Source: Acidimicrobiia bacterium
GTDB lineage: Bacteria > Actinomycetota > Acidimicrobiia > Acidimicrobiales > Hopanoidiivorantaceae
Assembly: GCA_020027305.1 (NCBI GenBank)
Contig: JAHRAM010000134.1
Span: 1-19,408, forward strand
Direction of reading: 5' to 3'
DNA length: 19,408 bases
The notes under the pieces are model-generated. The model saw nothing but the letters and a program-made list of their open reading frames with translations. It was not told the DNA's origin and made no database searches. How positions within the stretch are numbered: position 1 is the stretch's first letter; each line of letters starts with the position of its first letter. The position numbers and the translations under genes are program-made. Below, piece by piece: positions 1 to 7,713 of the stretch.

Positions 1-54
1 ATCGTCAACTCCCTCTAGTGCCTTGATTATCTCTTTTTCTTTTAATTTTGACAT
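1..54 (-). CDS. N-terminal fragment, possibly Mrp/ApbC-type Fe-S protein (runs off window)
   Basis: An ATG at 54-52 on the minus strand opens a frame that stays open to the window edge and gives 18 residues, MSKLKEKEIIKALEGVDD. The pattern (helix, then A-L-x-G-V-x-D) resembles the start of the MIP18/DUF59 domain found at the N-terminus of Mrp/ApbC Fe-S carrier ATPases and in SufT-like proteins. It is divergent from a cysteine desulfurase, which would fit a role in Fe-S cluster assembly. Eighteen residues are too few to assign a family firmly. No Shine-Dalgarno sequence is seen, but TATAAA (70-65 on the minus strand) lies about 10 nt before the ATG, which would fit a nearly leaderless transcript. 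Confidence 0.4.
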   Translation of the reverse strand, partial: MSKLKEKEIIKALEGVDD

Positions 55-101
55 GGTTTTTGTGTTTATAATTTTTTTAATACTAATTTTATTTTATAAG
101 A

Positions 102-152
102 ATGAACCAACATCTCAACTTGCCATCTTTCTATCTTAAAGCATTATCTTGA
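102..152 (+). CDS. possible 16-codon leader ORF overlapping the desulfurase start
   Basis: An ATG at 102 starts a 16-codon frame (MNQHLNLPSFYLKALS) whose TGA at 150-152 overlaps the TTG start of the cysteine desulfurase at 149-151, as TTGA. Such an overlap could couple translation of the downstream gene, which has no visible Shine-Dalgarno sequence. The frame is short, has no visible ribosome-binding site of its own, and could be chance. Confidence 0.2.
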   Translation: MNQHLNLPSFYLKALS

Positions 153-1279
153 CACATTACCTTGATTATGCCTCCACTGCTCCTATTAGAAAGGAGGCAC
201 TAGAGGCAATGACATCTGCTCTTGAACTTGTTGGGGACCCCAGCCGAATACATAGCGAGGGAATGAAAGCTCGGTACGTGGTAGAAGAAGCAAGAGAACA
301 AGTTGCAAATTTTTTGGGAGCCAAACCTCGTGAGGTGGTCTTCACCAGCGGTGCTACGGAATCAATTTCTTCAGCTATTACTGGGGTGATGACACTAGAT
401 GGGAATGGAAACAAAAACATTATCACGACAGCCATTGAACATTCTTGCGTGCTAGAAACCTGTGAAAAGTTTAATACCAAAATAATCGGGGTAGACAAAC
501 ACGGAATAATAGATGTTGCCGAATTGCTAGAGGTTCTAACAAACGGCGACCCAAAAGATATAGCACTTGTTTCTCTCCAAAGCGCTAACCATGAAATAGG
601 AACACTCCAAGACATTGCCCTTATTTGTGAGCATGTTAGAGCCAAAGCTCCAGATTGTTTAATTCATATAGATGCAGCTCAATCTATCGGGCGTACCTCG
701 TTTGACTTTTCAAAAATTGCTGCTGATTTAGTTTCAATAAGCGCTCATAAATTCGGAGCCCCTAAAGGGGTGGGGGCATTGCTTATCCGACAAGGGCTTA
801 GAATTCACCCGATGTTTAAAGGAGGCAGCCAAGAACGGGCTAGGCGAGGTGGAATTGAAAATGTTTCTGCTATTGCAGGGTTTGGCGCTGTGTGTGAATC
901 GCTAAAAGACAACTTAGAAGTCGAAGCAGAAAAAACCTTTGAACTGACCAACCTCTGTATTGAACTAACTTCCAAAATAGAAGGTCTCACTAGATATGGT
1001 CACCCCGAAAAACGCGCCCCACATATTGTCTGTTTTGGGTTTGAAGATGTGGAACCGCAAGCTGTGCTTCTTTCACTTGACAAAAAAGGTGTCAACGTTC
1101 ACTCTGGCAGTGCCTGCTCATCTGAAGAGCTACAACCATCAACAGTTTTAGAAGCCCTTGGTGTAAATGCTGAACGTTCCCTCCGTGTTTCAGTTGGTTG
1201 GGAATCAACCAGAAAAGATATTGAGGTGTTTTCAAAAGAGCTTGCTTCAACTCTCAAGTATCTTAGAGAAATGTATTAG
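149..1279 (+). CDS. cysteine desulfurase (NifS/IscS-like, PLP-dependent class V aminotransferase fold)
   Basis: This enzyme takes sulfur from L-cysteine as an enzyme-bound persulfide and supplies it for Fe-S clusters and tRNA thiolation in the cytoplasm. The 376-residue length is normal. Visible landmarks are the N-terminal YLDYAST stretch (residues 4-10), TSGATES (66-72), the PLP-stacking His in IEHS (His98), N-H-E at 147-149, HIDAAQ with Asp175 and Gln178, the Schiff-base lysine in SAHKFGAPKG (Lys201), and the persulfide cysteine in SGSACSS (Cys323). The SGSACSS form points to the group I (NifS/IscS) branch. The start is TTG at 149: an in-frame TAA lies at 137-139, and the next ATG would remove the conserved YLDYAST region. 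ATT at 143 is the only other conceivable start. It is divergent from a possible Fe-S assembly gene and convergent with the ccm operon; no IscU or MnmA gene is adjacent in this window. Confidence 0.93.
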   Translation: MTHYLDYASTAPIRKEALEAMTSALELVGDPSRIHSEGMKARYVVEEAREQVANFLGAKPREVVFTSGATESISSAITGVMTLDGNGNKNIITTAIEHSCVLETCEKFNTKIIGVDKHGIIDVAELLEVLTNGDPKDIALVSLQSANHEIGTLQDIALICEHVRAKAPDCLIHIDAAQSIGRTSFDFSKIAADLVSISAHKFGAPKGVGALLIRQGLRIHPMFKGGSQERARRGGIENVSAIAGFGAVCESLKDNLEVEAEKTFELTNLCIELTSKIEGLTRYGHPEKRAPHIVCFGFEDVEPQAVLLSLDKKGVNVHSGSACSSEELQPSTVLEALGVNAERSLRVSVGWESTRKDIEVFSKELASTLKYLREMY

Positions 1280-1382
1280 TAACAAATATTGTCTTTTATG
1301 ACTTCAGCTAAATTTAACTCAAAATAAAATCTAAAAGTGAAAGTCGTATTGAGGCTATATGGATAAGCAATGAGTCAAAAAA

Positions 1383-3668
1383 TTAACCCGCACTAGTAGT
1401 TGTAGTCTCTTCTGGCATAGTAGTAGTTGTTGTAGTAGTCGTTGTAGTTGTGGGAGCAGTGGCAGCCGTTTGTCTCGCTACAAGATCTTGTCTGAAAGCT
1501 GGCAACTGTTGTTTTAACTCATTAAGGGTTTGGAGTTCTTGTTGTTCTTGTCGGCTTGGCTGTTCAATTGCAGAAATCCTTTCTATTTCTCTATCTATAA
1601 TATCAAGCAGACTGTCTACATCTTCAATCGCAGCATCAAAATTCATTAGTTCCCGATAGATAAATATCCGATTGACAAGCGCTTGGGTGTTGTTTGGAAA
1701 ATCGGCAATAGCTTGAGTTACAAGTTCAAGTGCTTCATCCCATCGCTCGTTTGCCTGCAAAACTGCAACCTTTAGAAGGGTTGCATCAACACTGTTAGGC
1801 AAATCAGCAATAGCCTGATCAGCAGCTGCTATCGCCTCATCGGTTCTACCTGCAATTTGTAAGGTATCAACTTTCAAAAATCGAGCATCGATATTTTCTG
1901 GGTCCAATTCAATAGCTTTATCCACATCTTCTAAGGCTTCATCAAAGGCTCGGTTTGTCCTATACAACTCTGCACGTTGTAAAAGTAATTGGATATTTTC
2001 AGGCTGCAAGTCAATCGCACGTTGTAGCGATTCAAATCCTTTATCGTTATTTGGAGATCTGAATGGAAAATCTTGAGTGTTTCCAATAACTACAGTCGCA
2101 TGACTAGTCAGCACACCGACTTTTTCGTCTACCTCGTTTTCAAGAAACAACCCATCTAAGTCGTTTACCAATAAATCCAATATAATAGTTGGCAGAATTA
2201 AACTCTGCTGTGTTTGTTGTTGCAATTGCTGTAGTTGTTGCTCCGATAATTGTTGTTGCAATTGTTGCAATTGCTGTTGCAGTTGCTGTAGTTGGTTAAA
2301 TACTTCATTTACTATACCGAGGCCAACATCTACTGATGGCAACTCTAGGTCGGCATAACTTGTGGGAACCACAATACCTTCCCCAAGCGACTCTGGATAG
2401 CTTGCTAATGTGGCTTGCCCGTATTCAGCATTCAAACGTTGAAAATGAACGTTCTGTAAAATTTGTGGAACAGCATTTTCGCCAAGAGTAGCTTCTGGAA
2501 GATTCAGGTCTAAAATCATGTCCAAGTATTCAATGGCAACTTTATAAAAGCCTTGTGAATTCTCTAACAGTGTTAAAGAAAGTAAGGTTTGAAGGTTTTC
2601 TGGTTCAAGTGCCAAAGCCTCTTTAAAAGTTGCTCTTCCTTCATCAAATCGCTCAAGCCCAATCTCTGCCTGTGCTTTTAGCTGCAAAGCTTCAACATTT
2701 GCAGGACTATCTTCTAAAGCAGCCTCTAAAAGCGTTAGAGCATCTTTAAGTTGAGTTGGAGTTGGTGGATTTTGAGCGAAGGCACTTTGAATTCGCTCTT
2801 GAGCTTGCCCTATCAACGTTTGGCTAGATTCCCGAACACCCCCTGTCGCCTCACCACTAGAAGATCTCTCACCTGATGTGAGCGCTACTGTGACTCCCGT
2901 AGCTGACCCTAGAATAGCTACAAAGACAATGACCCACACATAAGTCAATCGATACCAAGGGACTGCCCGTTTAGCTTGTCGTGGACTAGAAACTCCCTTA
3001 TTAGCTCTTGCAACCCTCTTTTCATATATTGCTTTTAGCCGCTTATAATCTGTTTCATCAATATCGCCAGCTTCATATTCTTCTTCAAGGTCTTTGAGTG
3101 AATCTTTGTAGAACTCTTTTTCTTTTTCTAAAAGTTCTAAAACTTCTTTGCTCTCTGGTTCAAACTTTTCAGCGTATTTTTCTGCAAAGTTAATTCGGAC
3201 GACTTCTTTTTCATATTTTGCTTTTAGCCGCTTATAATCTGTTTCATCAATGTCGCCAGCTTCATATTCTTCTTCAAGTGCTATTAAGGAATCGAGGTGG
3301 AACTCTTTTTCTCTTTCTTCGCTACTTTGCTTGTCTTTTTTTGTTGTTGACCCGTCTTCGTTGTTGTCCTCTTTGTTGTCTATATTCTCTTTATTTTCTT
3401 TGCTCTCTTTGCTCTTTTTATTCTTTTCGTTTTCTTTTTCTATTTGAAACTTCTTTGGTTGCTTAGTCTTTTCATCTGTTGCCTCTTTAGTTTTTTTGGT
3501 TTTTCTTTTTCGCTTTATTATTCCTTTTGTCTTTGGGTTTTCTTCATCGCTTTCACTATTTTCGCCTGTTTCCTTACCTATTTTTTCATCCATTTCTTCA
3601 TCAGACAATTCCGAATCTTTGGGTTGCCCCTCTTCAAGATTTTCACTGTCTTCTTCTGTTGGACTCAT
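1383..3668 (-). CDS. membrane-anchored TPR protein in the CcmI position of the ccm operon
   Basis: It is probably the apocytochrome-handling TPR subunit of System I, by position and architecture. The 761 residues run as follows. A very charged Glu/Lys/Asn segment covers 1-118. Two near-identical motifs lie at about 119-160 and 182-223 (core LEEEYEAGDIDETDYKRLKA), the kind of short helical motif seen at the start of CcmI/CcmH-type proteins. A single membrane helix lies at about 240-264. TPR-like helices occupy about 303-390, a Gln-rich coiled coil 459-488, and further TPRs about 537-660 (for example AIDLQPENIQ and AIELDPENIDARF). The tail is a poly-Thr run, about 740-750, ending TTTTSAG. The charged N-terminus should be cytoplasmic and the TPRs outside. 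The start codon overlaps the ccmH stop (ATGA), so the two are translationally coupled. It is far longer than typical CcmI. Residues about 490-535 between the coiled coil and the second TPR block match nothing I recognise. Confidence 0.75.
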   Translation of the reverse strand: MSPTEEDSENLEEGQPKDSELSDEEMDEKIGKETGENSESDEENPKTKGIIKRKRKTKKTKEATDEKTKQPKKFQIEKENEKNKKSKESKENKENIDNKEDNNEDGSTTKKDKQSSEEREKEFHLDSLIALEEEYEAGDIDETDYKRLKAKYEKEVVRINFAEKYAEKFEPESKEVLELLEKEKEFYKDSLKDLEEEYEAGDIDETDYKRLKAIYEKRVARANKGVSSPRQAKRAVPWYRLTYVWVIVFVAILGSATGVTVALTSGERSSSGEATGGVRESSQTLIGQAQERIQSAFAQNPPTPTQLKDALTLLEAALEDSPANVEALQLKAQAEIGLERFDEGRATFKEALALEPENLQTLLSLTLLENSQGFYKVAIEYLDMILDLNLPEATLGENAVPQILQNVHFQRLNAEYGQATLASYPESLGEGIVVPTSYADLELPSVDVGLGIVNEVFNQLQQLQQQLQQLQQQLSEQQLQQLQQQTQQSLILPTIILDLLVNDLDGLFLENEVDEKVGVLTSHATVVIGNTQDFPFRSPNNDKGFESLQRAIDLQPENIQLLLQRAELYRTNRAFDEALEDVDKAIELDPENIDARFLKVDTLQIAGRTDEAIAAADQAIADLPNSVDATLLKVAVLQANERWDEALELVTQAIADFPNNTQALVNRIFIYRELMNFDAAIEDVDSLLDIIDREIERISAIEQPSRQEQQELQTLNELKQQLPAFRQDLVARQTAATAPTTTTTTTTTTTMPEETTTTSAG
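3019..3278 (-). repeat. 71-bp direct repeat inside the TPR gene (copies 3019-3089 and 3208-3278)
   Basis: The two 71-bp segments are 189 bp (63 codons) apart, in frame, and differ at only two positions (3028 versus 3217, and the ATATCG/ATGTCG difference). They encode the duplicated GDIDETDYKRLKA motif of the CcmI-like protein. The DNA identity is higher than protein selection alone requires, which suggests recent duplication or gene conversion. Confidence 0.85.
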
Positions 3669-4195
3669 TCTTCTACATTTTCTTCTGGATTGTCTTCTAG
3701 CTCATCAAATTCTTCAGTTTCTAGCTCTTTTTGCCATTTAAGAAAGGCTACACCTAAAATCCCTAAAGCAATGAATATTCCCACAATAGGAATTATCCAG
3801 ACAGCACTTCCACCTCCACTTGAAGGAGGTATCAACAAGACATCTTGCCCGTATGATTTCGCTAAAAAACTTCGTATTTCCTCATCGGTTTGCCCTTCTG
3901 ATACCCGTGTTGCGATTTCAGCACGAATTGTTTGAGCAATTGGAGCATTTGATTCTGCAACTGTTTCGCCATCACACTGAGGGCATCGAATTGTTCTAGC
4001 AATGGATGCTGCGCGCTCACTAGCACTCTCATCTTGGTTGCTATCAACGATTCCAAATGTCAAAGAAATTGCCAAAACAACAGCCATTAGGGCCCACGGC
4101 ACCCAAAAAAGTTTTTTAGATTTAAGAACGTCAAGATTTGGCTTTCGCCAACTTTTTTGACTCTTCTTTTCGGCAAGTGCTATTTTCTCACTCAT
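3665..4195 (-). CDS. ccmH: cytochrome c maturation protein CcmH (CycL-type thiol oxidoreductase)
   Basis: CcmH is a membrane-tethered thioredox protein that acts on the CXXCH cysteines of apocytochrome c, working with CcmG and the haem lyase CcmF. The family signature is plain: TIRCPQCDGETVAES with Cys71 and Cys74, followed by APIAQTIRAEI and the conserved (E/D)EEIRSFLAKSYG-like segment at 104-116. Membrane helices lie at about 30-50 and 131-153, placing the cysteines outside. The 176-residue length is typical for the single-domain form; in E. coli the CcmI TPR part is fused, whereas here it is the separate next gene. It starts 3 nt after the ccmG stop and its TGA overlaps the ATG of the TPR gene. 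A short charged N-terminal extension (1-29) and an acidic C-terminus are extra. Confidence 0.93.
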   Translation of the reverse strand: MSEKIALAEKKSQKSWRKPNLDVLKSKKLFWVPWALMAVVLAISLTFGIVDSNQDESASERAASIARTIRCPQCDGETVAESNAPIAQTIRAEIATRVSEGQTDEEIRSFLAKSYGQDVLLIPPSSGGGSAVWIIPIVGIFIALGILGVAFLKWQKELETEEFDELEDNPEENVEE

Positions 4196-4198
4196 TTG

Positions 4199-4831
4199 CT
4201 ATGTATTACTTTCTTGGCTGGCTTCACTATTTTCACTGTTTTTGTTGTTTTCACTATTTTCATTATTTTCACTGCCACCGCGTGCTCTAATAGCATCTTC
4301 TACTTTTACAATTTGCTCTCTAATATCATCTGCTGTAATCGCCCCCCGCCAATGTGCTACTACTTGCCCAGCTGGGGTAACCAAATATGTCTCAGGCACA
4401 GAAAGAATTCTGTATTGAAGTGCTATTCGAGTCGTATCTTTTACAAAAACAGGCCAGTTGCCACCATAGGTTTCAAAAAACTCTCTTCCCTGTCGTTCAG
4501 ACTCGTTAAACAAAATGCTAAATACTTGAACATTTGAAGAGCCTGCTAACAATTGAATAAACTGCTCATGTTCTTTCACACATGGCGGGCATTTGCTGGC
4601 AAAGAAATTAACAACTACCCAATTACCTTGAGTAGTTTGGCTTTCAAGAGATTCAACATCCCCACTAAGTGTTTCGCCCACTATGTTTGGGGCAAAAGAG
4701 CCAACTGGAAGTCCAGGTTTTTCAGAGTCGCCAGCAATCGCCAAAAAGACAATTAGGGGAATCACCAATACAACCACCAGAATGGATATCACTGGTATCT
4801 TTTTTTGAAAAAGTCGCTTGAGGCGCTTCAT
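4199..4831 (-). CDS. ccmG: thiol:disulfide interchange protein CcmG/DsbE (membrane-anchored thioredoxin fold)
   Basis: CcmG reduces apocytochrome CXXCH thiols, directly or through CcmH, so that haem can be attached. The protein has an N-terminal signal anchor at about 13-33, then a TlpA/ResA-like thioredoxin domain starting at GSFAPNI. The active site is CPPC at Cys81-Cys84 within NFFASKCPPC, and the cis-proline is in SVPETYL (Pro146). The residue before the first Cys is Lys rather than the usual Trp. Residues 185-210 form a Glu/Asn/Ser-rich low-complexity tail beyond the fold, coded by a short imperfect DNA repeat at about 4221-4274. The ATG overlaps the ccmF TGA by 4 nt, and an AGAGG about 13 nt upstream could serve as ribosome-binding site. 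Confidence 0.92.
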   Translation of the reverse strand: MKRLKRLFQKKIPVISILVVVLVIPLIVFLAIAGDSEKPGLPVGSFAPNIVGETLSGDVESLESQTTQGNWVVVNFFASKCPPCVKEHEQFIQLLAGSSNVQVFSILFNESERQGREFFETYGGNWPVFVKDTTRIALQYRILSVPETYLVTPAGQVVAHWRGAITADDIREQIVKVEDAIRARGGSENNENSENNKNSENSEASQESNT

Positions 4832-6924
4832 AGTTGTTTTGCCTCTTTCAAATTCAATTCGCCCGCCAACTCTTTTACTTTACTTTTGGTGCTCTCATTA
4901 CTAGCATCATTTTCTTCATCGTTATTATTATCATCCATTTTGTCTTTTTCCTTTTCGGGGTCAAAAGTTTTTACTTTGCGCCGTTTTAATCTCTTTGTGG
5001 TAAAACGTTCAGGAATTAACGCCAATAAAGTTCCAAAAACAACAACTGCTCCACCTAGCCAGAGCCAGTTAATAAGTGGCTGAGAGGTGACCCTGAGAAT
5101 TTCTGCATTTTCGTTAGCTTTGCGCAAATTATTGTCATTGACGATTACCACATGAACATCTCTAATTTGAAAAAGATTGGTTGAGATGCCAGGTTCCCCA
5201 ATCCCTTTGCCTCTTACAAAATAACTGTTGATAGCAGGTGTCACAGTATTTCCATCTACTTTCACCACAACCTGACGTTCAACCCGTTCAGAGTGGATTA
5301 TTTCCTTCTTCTCTATAACTTCAATTGTGTGACCAGCAACCTTTCCAGAAGCTCCTACTGCTAATTCAATTTCTCCCTGACGAATATAACTTCCACTAGC
5401 TGCTAGTGCCACTGCTATCAAAACAATGCCTATATGAACAACCATTCCCCCACCAACTTTTCCAACAAATCCTCTCCAACGATTTCTATATATTGCTAGC
5501 ACCAACTGGCGAATGGCCGCTGCCACTGCAAACCCTGCTAACCCAAATGCTATAAGTGGCGACAGGCCTCTTGCTCCAAAAATTACGGCCAACCCAACAC
5601 TCAAAGTTCCCACCCAAGCTGGGATATAAAGTCGCTTTCTAAGCAACTCACCTGAGGCTTTTCGCCATGGCAAAGCAGGCGCCACCGCCATCAAGAACAA
5701 AAGCGTCAACCCAATTGGCCCAATCATCCTAGAAAAATATGGCGGACCCACAGATATTTGGTTGTTTGAAAGTGCCTCATAAATGAGCGGAAACACTGTG
5801 CCAAGCAAAACAATAAAAGCAAAGGCAACAAATAAGACATTGTTCATCAAAAACGTTCCCTCTCGACTGAGTGGAGAATCCACACTTCCAACAGAGCGAA
5901 GTTTATCTCCTCGCCAAGCAATGAGAATCAACGAACCAATAGCAACGATGCCAAAAAATGTGAGAAGTACTGGCCCGATAGATGACCGAGTAAAAGAGTG
6001 GACTGAATCCAAAACACCTGAGCGAGTAATAAATGTGCCAAGTATGGTTAATGAAAATGTTGCACATATCAAAGATAGGTTCCAAACCTTGAGCAGCCCC
6101 CTACGTTGTTGAACTAAGGCAGAATGTAAAAATGTAGTTGCAGTTAACCATGGAAGCAAAGAGGCATTTTCTACTGGGTCCCAACCCCAGTAACCTCCCC
6201 AGCCTAATGTGTCATAAGACCACCAAGCACCTAATATAATGCCAGCTGTTAGAAAGCCCCAAGCGATTAAAGTCCAACGGCGAGTTTCATTTAACCAACG
6301 TTCATTTGTGCTTCCAGTGATAAGCGATGCTATGGCAAATGAAAATGGAACCGTAAACCCAACTAACCCTAGATAAATAATGGGAGGATGAATGATTGCT
6401 AACAAATTTTCTTGCAAAAGTGGGTCTGGGCCAGGCCCGTCAAAACCCAAAGGTGTTTCAGCTGCTTTAAACGGATCAGATGGCCCAAGCATAAGTATCA
6501 GAAAAAATATCATCACTAGATGGGCAACCAACAATGCCCACTTGACTAGCGGATCGTTAAACTGCTTCCTAAACCGAAAGACCATTAGGGCCAGAAACGA
6601 TGCCAATACAAGACCCCATAATAAAATAGAGCCTTCAAGCGCTGACCAAAGCGCTGCGAAATTAAAAAGTGCTGGAGTTCGGTGGCTACCATTTTGTGTC
6701 ACAAACAACACATCAAAGTCACGGGTGATAAGAGCATTTTCCATAGCAGCAAAAGAAAGTATCATCCCCCCAAGCACCGCCAAACTTAACACAGCAGTGG
6801 TCCTCGTTATGTTTATCTCTGGAAATCGAATCACACCAAGAAGACCAAGCACCACCATAACAGCTGCCGCCAACGCCAGCACAATTCCAAGGTCGCCAAG
6901 GATTAAGTTTAGACTTGTGGACAT
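4828..6924 (-). CDS. ccmF: cytochrome c haem lyase subunit CcmF
   Basis: CcmF is the integral membrane synthetase that takes haem from holo-CcmE and joins it to apocytochrome c. The 698-residue product is a polytopic membrane protein with the tryptophan-rich WWD domain at about 233-258 (AWWSYDTLGWGGYWGWDPVE). Four histidines match the conserved haem and quinol-side ligands of E. coli CcmF at a constant offset of six: His179 (AIIHPP), His267 (FLHSA), His309 (SVHSF) and His497 (VVHIG). A periplasmic domain at about 512-612 precedes the last membrane helix (about 617-637). The last 50 or so residues form a charged Lys/Asp/Asn/Glu cytoplasmic tail that is unusual for the family. The start overlaps the ccmE end by 16 nt and the stop overlaps the ccmG start by 4 nt. 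Confidence is very high. Confidence 0.97.
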   Translation of the reverse strand: MSTSLNLILGDLGIVLALAAAVMVVLGLLGVIRFPEINITRTTAVLSLAVLGGMILSFAAMENALITRDFDVLFVTQNGSHRTPALFNFAALWSALEGSILLWGLVLASFLALMVFRFRKQFNDPLVKWALLVAHLVMIFFLILMLGPSDPFKAAETPLGFDGPGPDPLLQENLLAIIHPPIIYLGLVGFTVPFSFAIASLITGSTNERWLNETRRWTLIAWGFLTAGIILGAWWSYDTLGWGGYWGWDPVENASLLPWLTATTFLHSALVQQRRGLLKVWNLSLICATFSLTILGTFITRSGVLDSVHSFTRSSIGPVLLTFFGIVAIGSLILIAWRGDKLRSVGSVDSPLSREGTFLMNNVLFVAFAFIVLLGTVFPLIYEALSNNQISVGPPYFSRMIGPIGLTLLFLMAVAPALPWRKASGELLRKRLYIPAWVGTLSVGLAVIFGARGLSPLIAFGLAGFAVAAAIRQLVLAIYRNRWRGFVGKVGGGMVVHIGIVLIAVALAASGSYIRQGEIELAVGASGKVAGHTIEVIEKKEIIHSERVERQVVVKVDGNTVTPAINSYFVRGKGIGEPGISTNLFQIRDVHVVIVNDNNLRKANENAEILRVTSQPLINWLWLGGAVVVFGTLLALIPERFTTKRLKRRKVKTFDPEKEKDKMDDNNNDEENDASNESTKSKVKELAGELNLKEAKQL

Positions 6925-7550
6925 TTACTTAAAGGGTCGTGGTTGTTAATCTCCCCAACAGCATCATCAATACGATTTGGGTTCTCTGATTTATATTTTA
7001 CATTTTCTAGGTCGTCATTTTCTGGCAAGATGTAATTGTTATCGTGTTTCACTAGCATTTCTCTGCTATCAAAATAATATCCATCATCGCCTGCCTTAAA
7101 CACCGATGAGTTTTCACCACTTTCACTCCAATGCCCCTCTAAAATAACTGGTAAACAATTTGTAAACACAGCTGCCAACTCGCCTCGATAGATAACATTT
7201 GCAGTTGCCCCATTAAATGCAATTTGAAATGAAATAGCTACCACCCGTTCGCCATTTTCTAAAACAATATCTGCTTTTTTGTCAATGGTGTCTGGAACGG
7301 TGATGCCTTGAATTCTAAAACGTTCATCTCCTAGTTTGGTTCGAAGCGAAACCGCCTCATCCACATTTCTAAAAAACAACGCCTCTCCTGCAAGAGTTAT
7401 CACCAAAACGACAATAAACCCTGAAAGTATGGCCGCCAGAACAACCCCGTATATAATTTTCTTTTTTGTGCCTTTCTTTTTTGAAGTAGTTTCACCTACA
7501 GATTCTAGGTTTAGTGGCGACTCGGTCGGGGTTAGGTCTGGCTCAGTCAT
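6909..7550 (-). CDS. ccmE: cytochrome c maturation protein CcmE (haem chaperone)
   Basis: CcmE binds haem covalently outside the membrane and hands it to CcmF. I chose the ATG at 7550 (213 residues, starting MTEPDLTPTESP). A frame open further upstream, to 7661, would run through the ccmD gene and adds a non-family N-terminus. With this start, ccmE overlaps the end of ccmD by 8 nt. A membrane anchor lies at about 32-53, followed by the OB-fold domain with RFRIQGI and VIYRGELAAVF. The haem-binding motif HDNNY (His169, Tyr173) in EMLVKHDNNY is the classical HxxxY form, not the CxxxY variant of some archaea and Desulfovibrio. The C-terminal 40 residues are acidic and unstructured-looking, as often in the family. 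The 3' end overlaps ccmF by 16 nt. Confidence 0.93.
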   Translation of the reverse strand: MTEPDLTPTESPLNLESVGETTSKKKGTKKKIIYGVVLAAILSGFIVVLVITLAGEALFFRNVDEAVSLRTKLGDERFRIQGITVPDTIDKKADIVLENGERVVAISFQIAFNGATANVIYRGELAAVFTNCLPVILEGHWSESGENSSVFKAGDDGYYFDSREMLVKHDNNYILPENDDLENVKYKSENPNRIDDAVGEINNHDPLSKCPQV

Positions 7551-7713
7551 TATTACTGCCTTTATTTTCGGACCCACTGTCAATCCACCTCCGCCTTGCT
7601 TCGGGAACTTTTGCCGAATAAGAACGCCCCCGCCTAAGCACAAAAAATATATATGTGGCAAATGCCAAAAATGTGGAAAGCCAGCCTGCTAATACATATC
7701 CAATGTAGCTCAT
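7543..7713 (-). CDS. ccmD: small membrane protein CcmD
   Basis: CcmD is a short single-helix protein that helps CcmABC release holo-CcmE. Reading the minus strand from the ATG at 7713 gives 56 residues, beginning MSYIGYVLAGW, with one membrane helix (about 4-26). A basic stretch RRGR (27-30) follows at the cytoplasmic face, then a short Arg-rich tail ending in SENKGSNND. Size, topology and place between ccmC and ccmE all fit CcmD. The ATG overlaps the ccmC TGA (ATGA), the TGA at 7545-7543 overlaps the ccmE start by 8 nt, and a GGAAGAGAG ribosome-binding site lies just upstream. CcmD sequences are poorly conserved, so the call rests mainly on context and topology. Confidence 0.85.
   Translation of the reverse strand: MSYIGYVLAGWLSTFLAFATYIFFVLRRGRSYSAKVPEARRRWIDSGSENKGSNND

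Noticed and set aside
48..72. TTGACA (48-53) and TATAAT (67-72) as a promoter for the cysteine desulfurase
   Set aside because: Both boxes look good singly, but the 13-bp spacing is too short and the first overlaps the start of the divergent gene.
3218..3935. Plus-strand frames rich in Phe, Ser, Leu and Cys at 3218-3466, 3250-3447, 3444-3935 and 3496-3741
   Set aside because: They are the antisense of the polypurine part of the TPR gene and of ccmH; composition is a by-product and no family features appear.
7551..7661. N-terminal extension of CcmE up to 7661
   Set aside because: The added residues are Gly-rich and unlike CcmE, and the DNA is accounted for by ccmD in another frame with matching overlaps.
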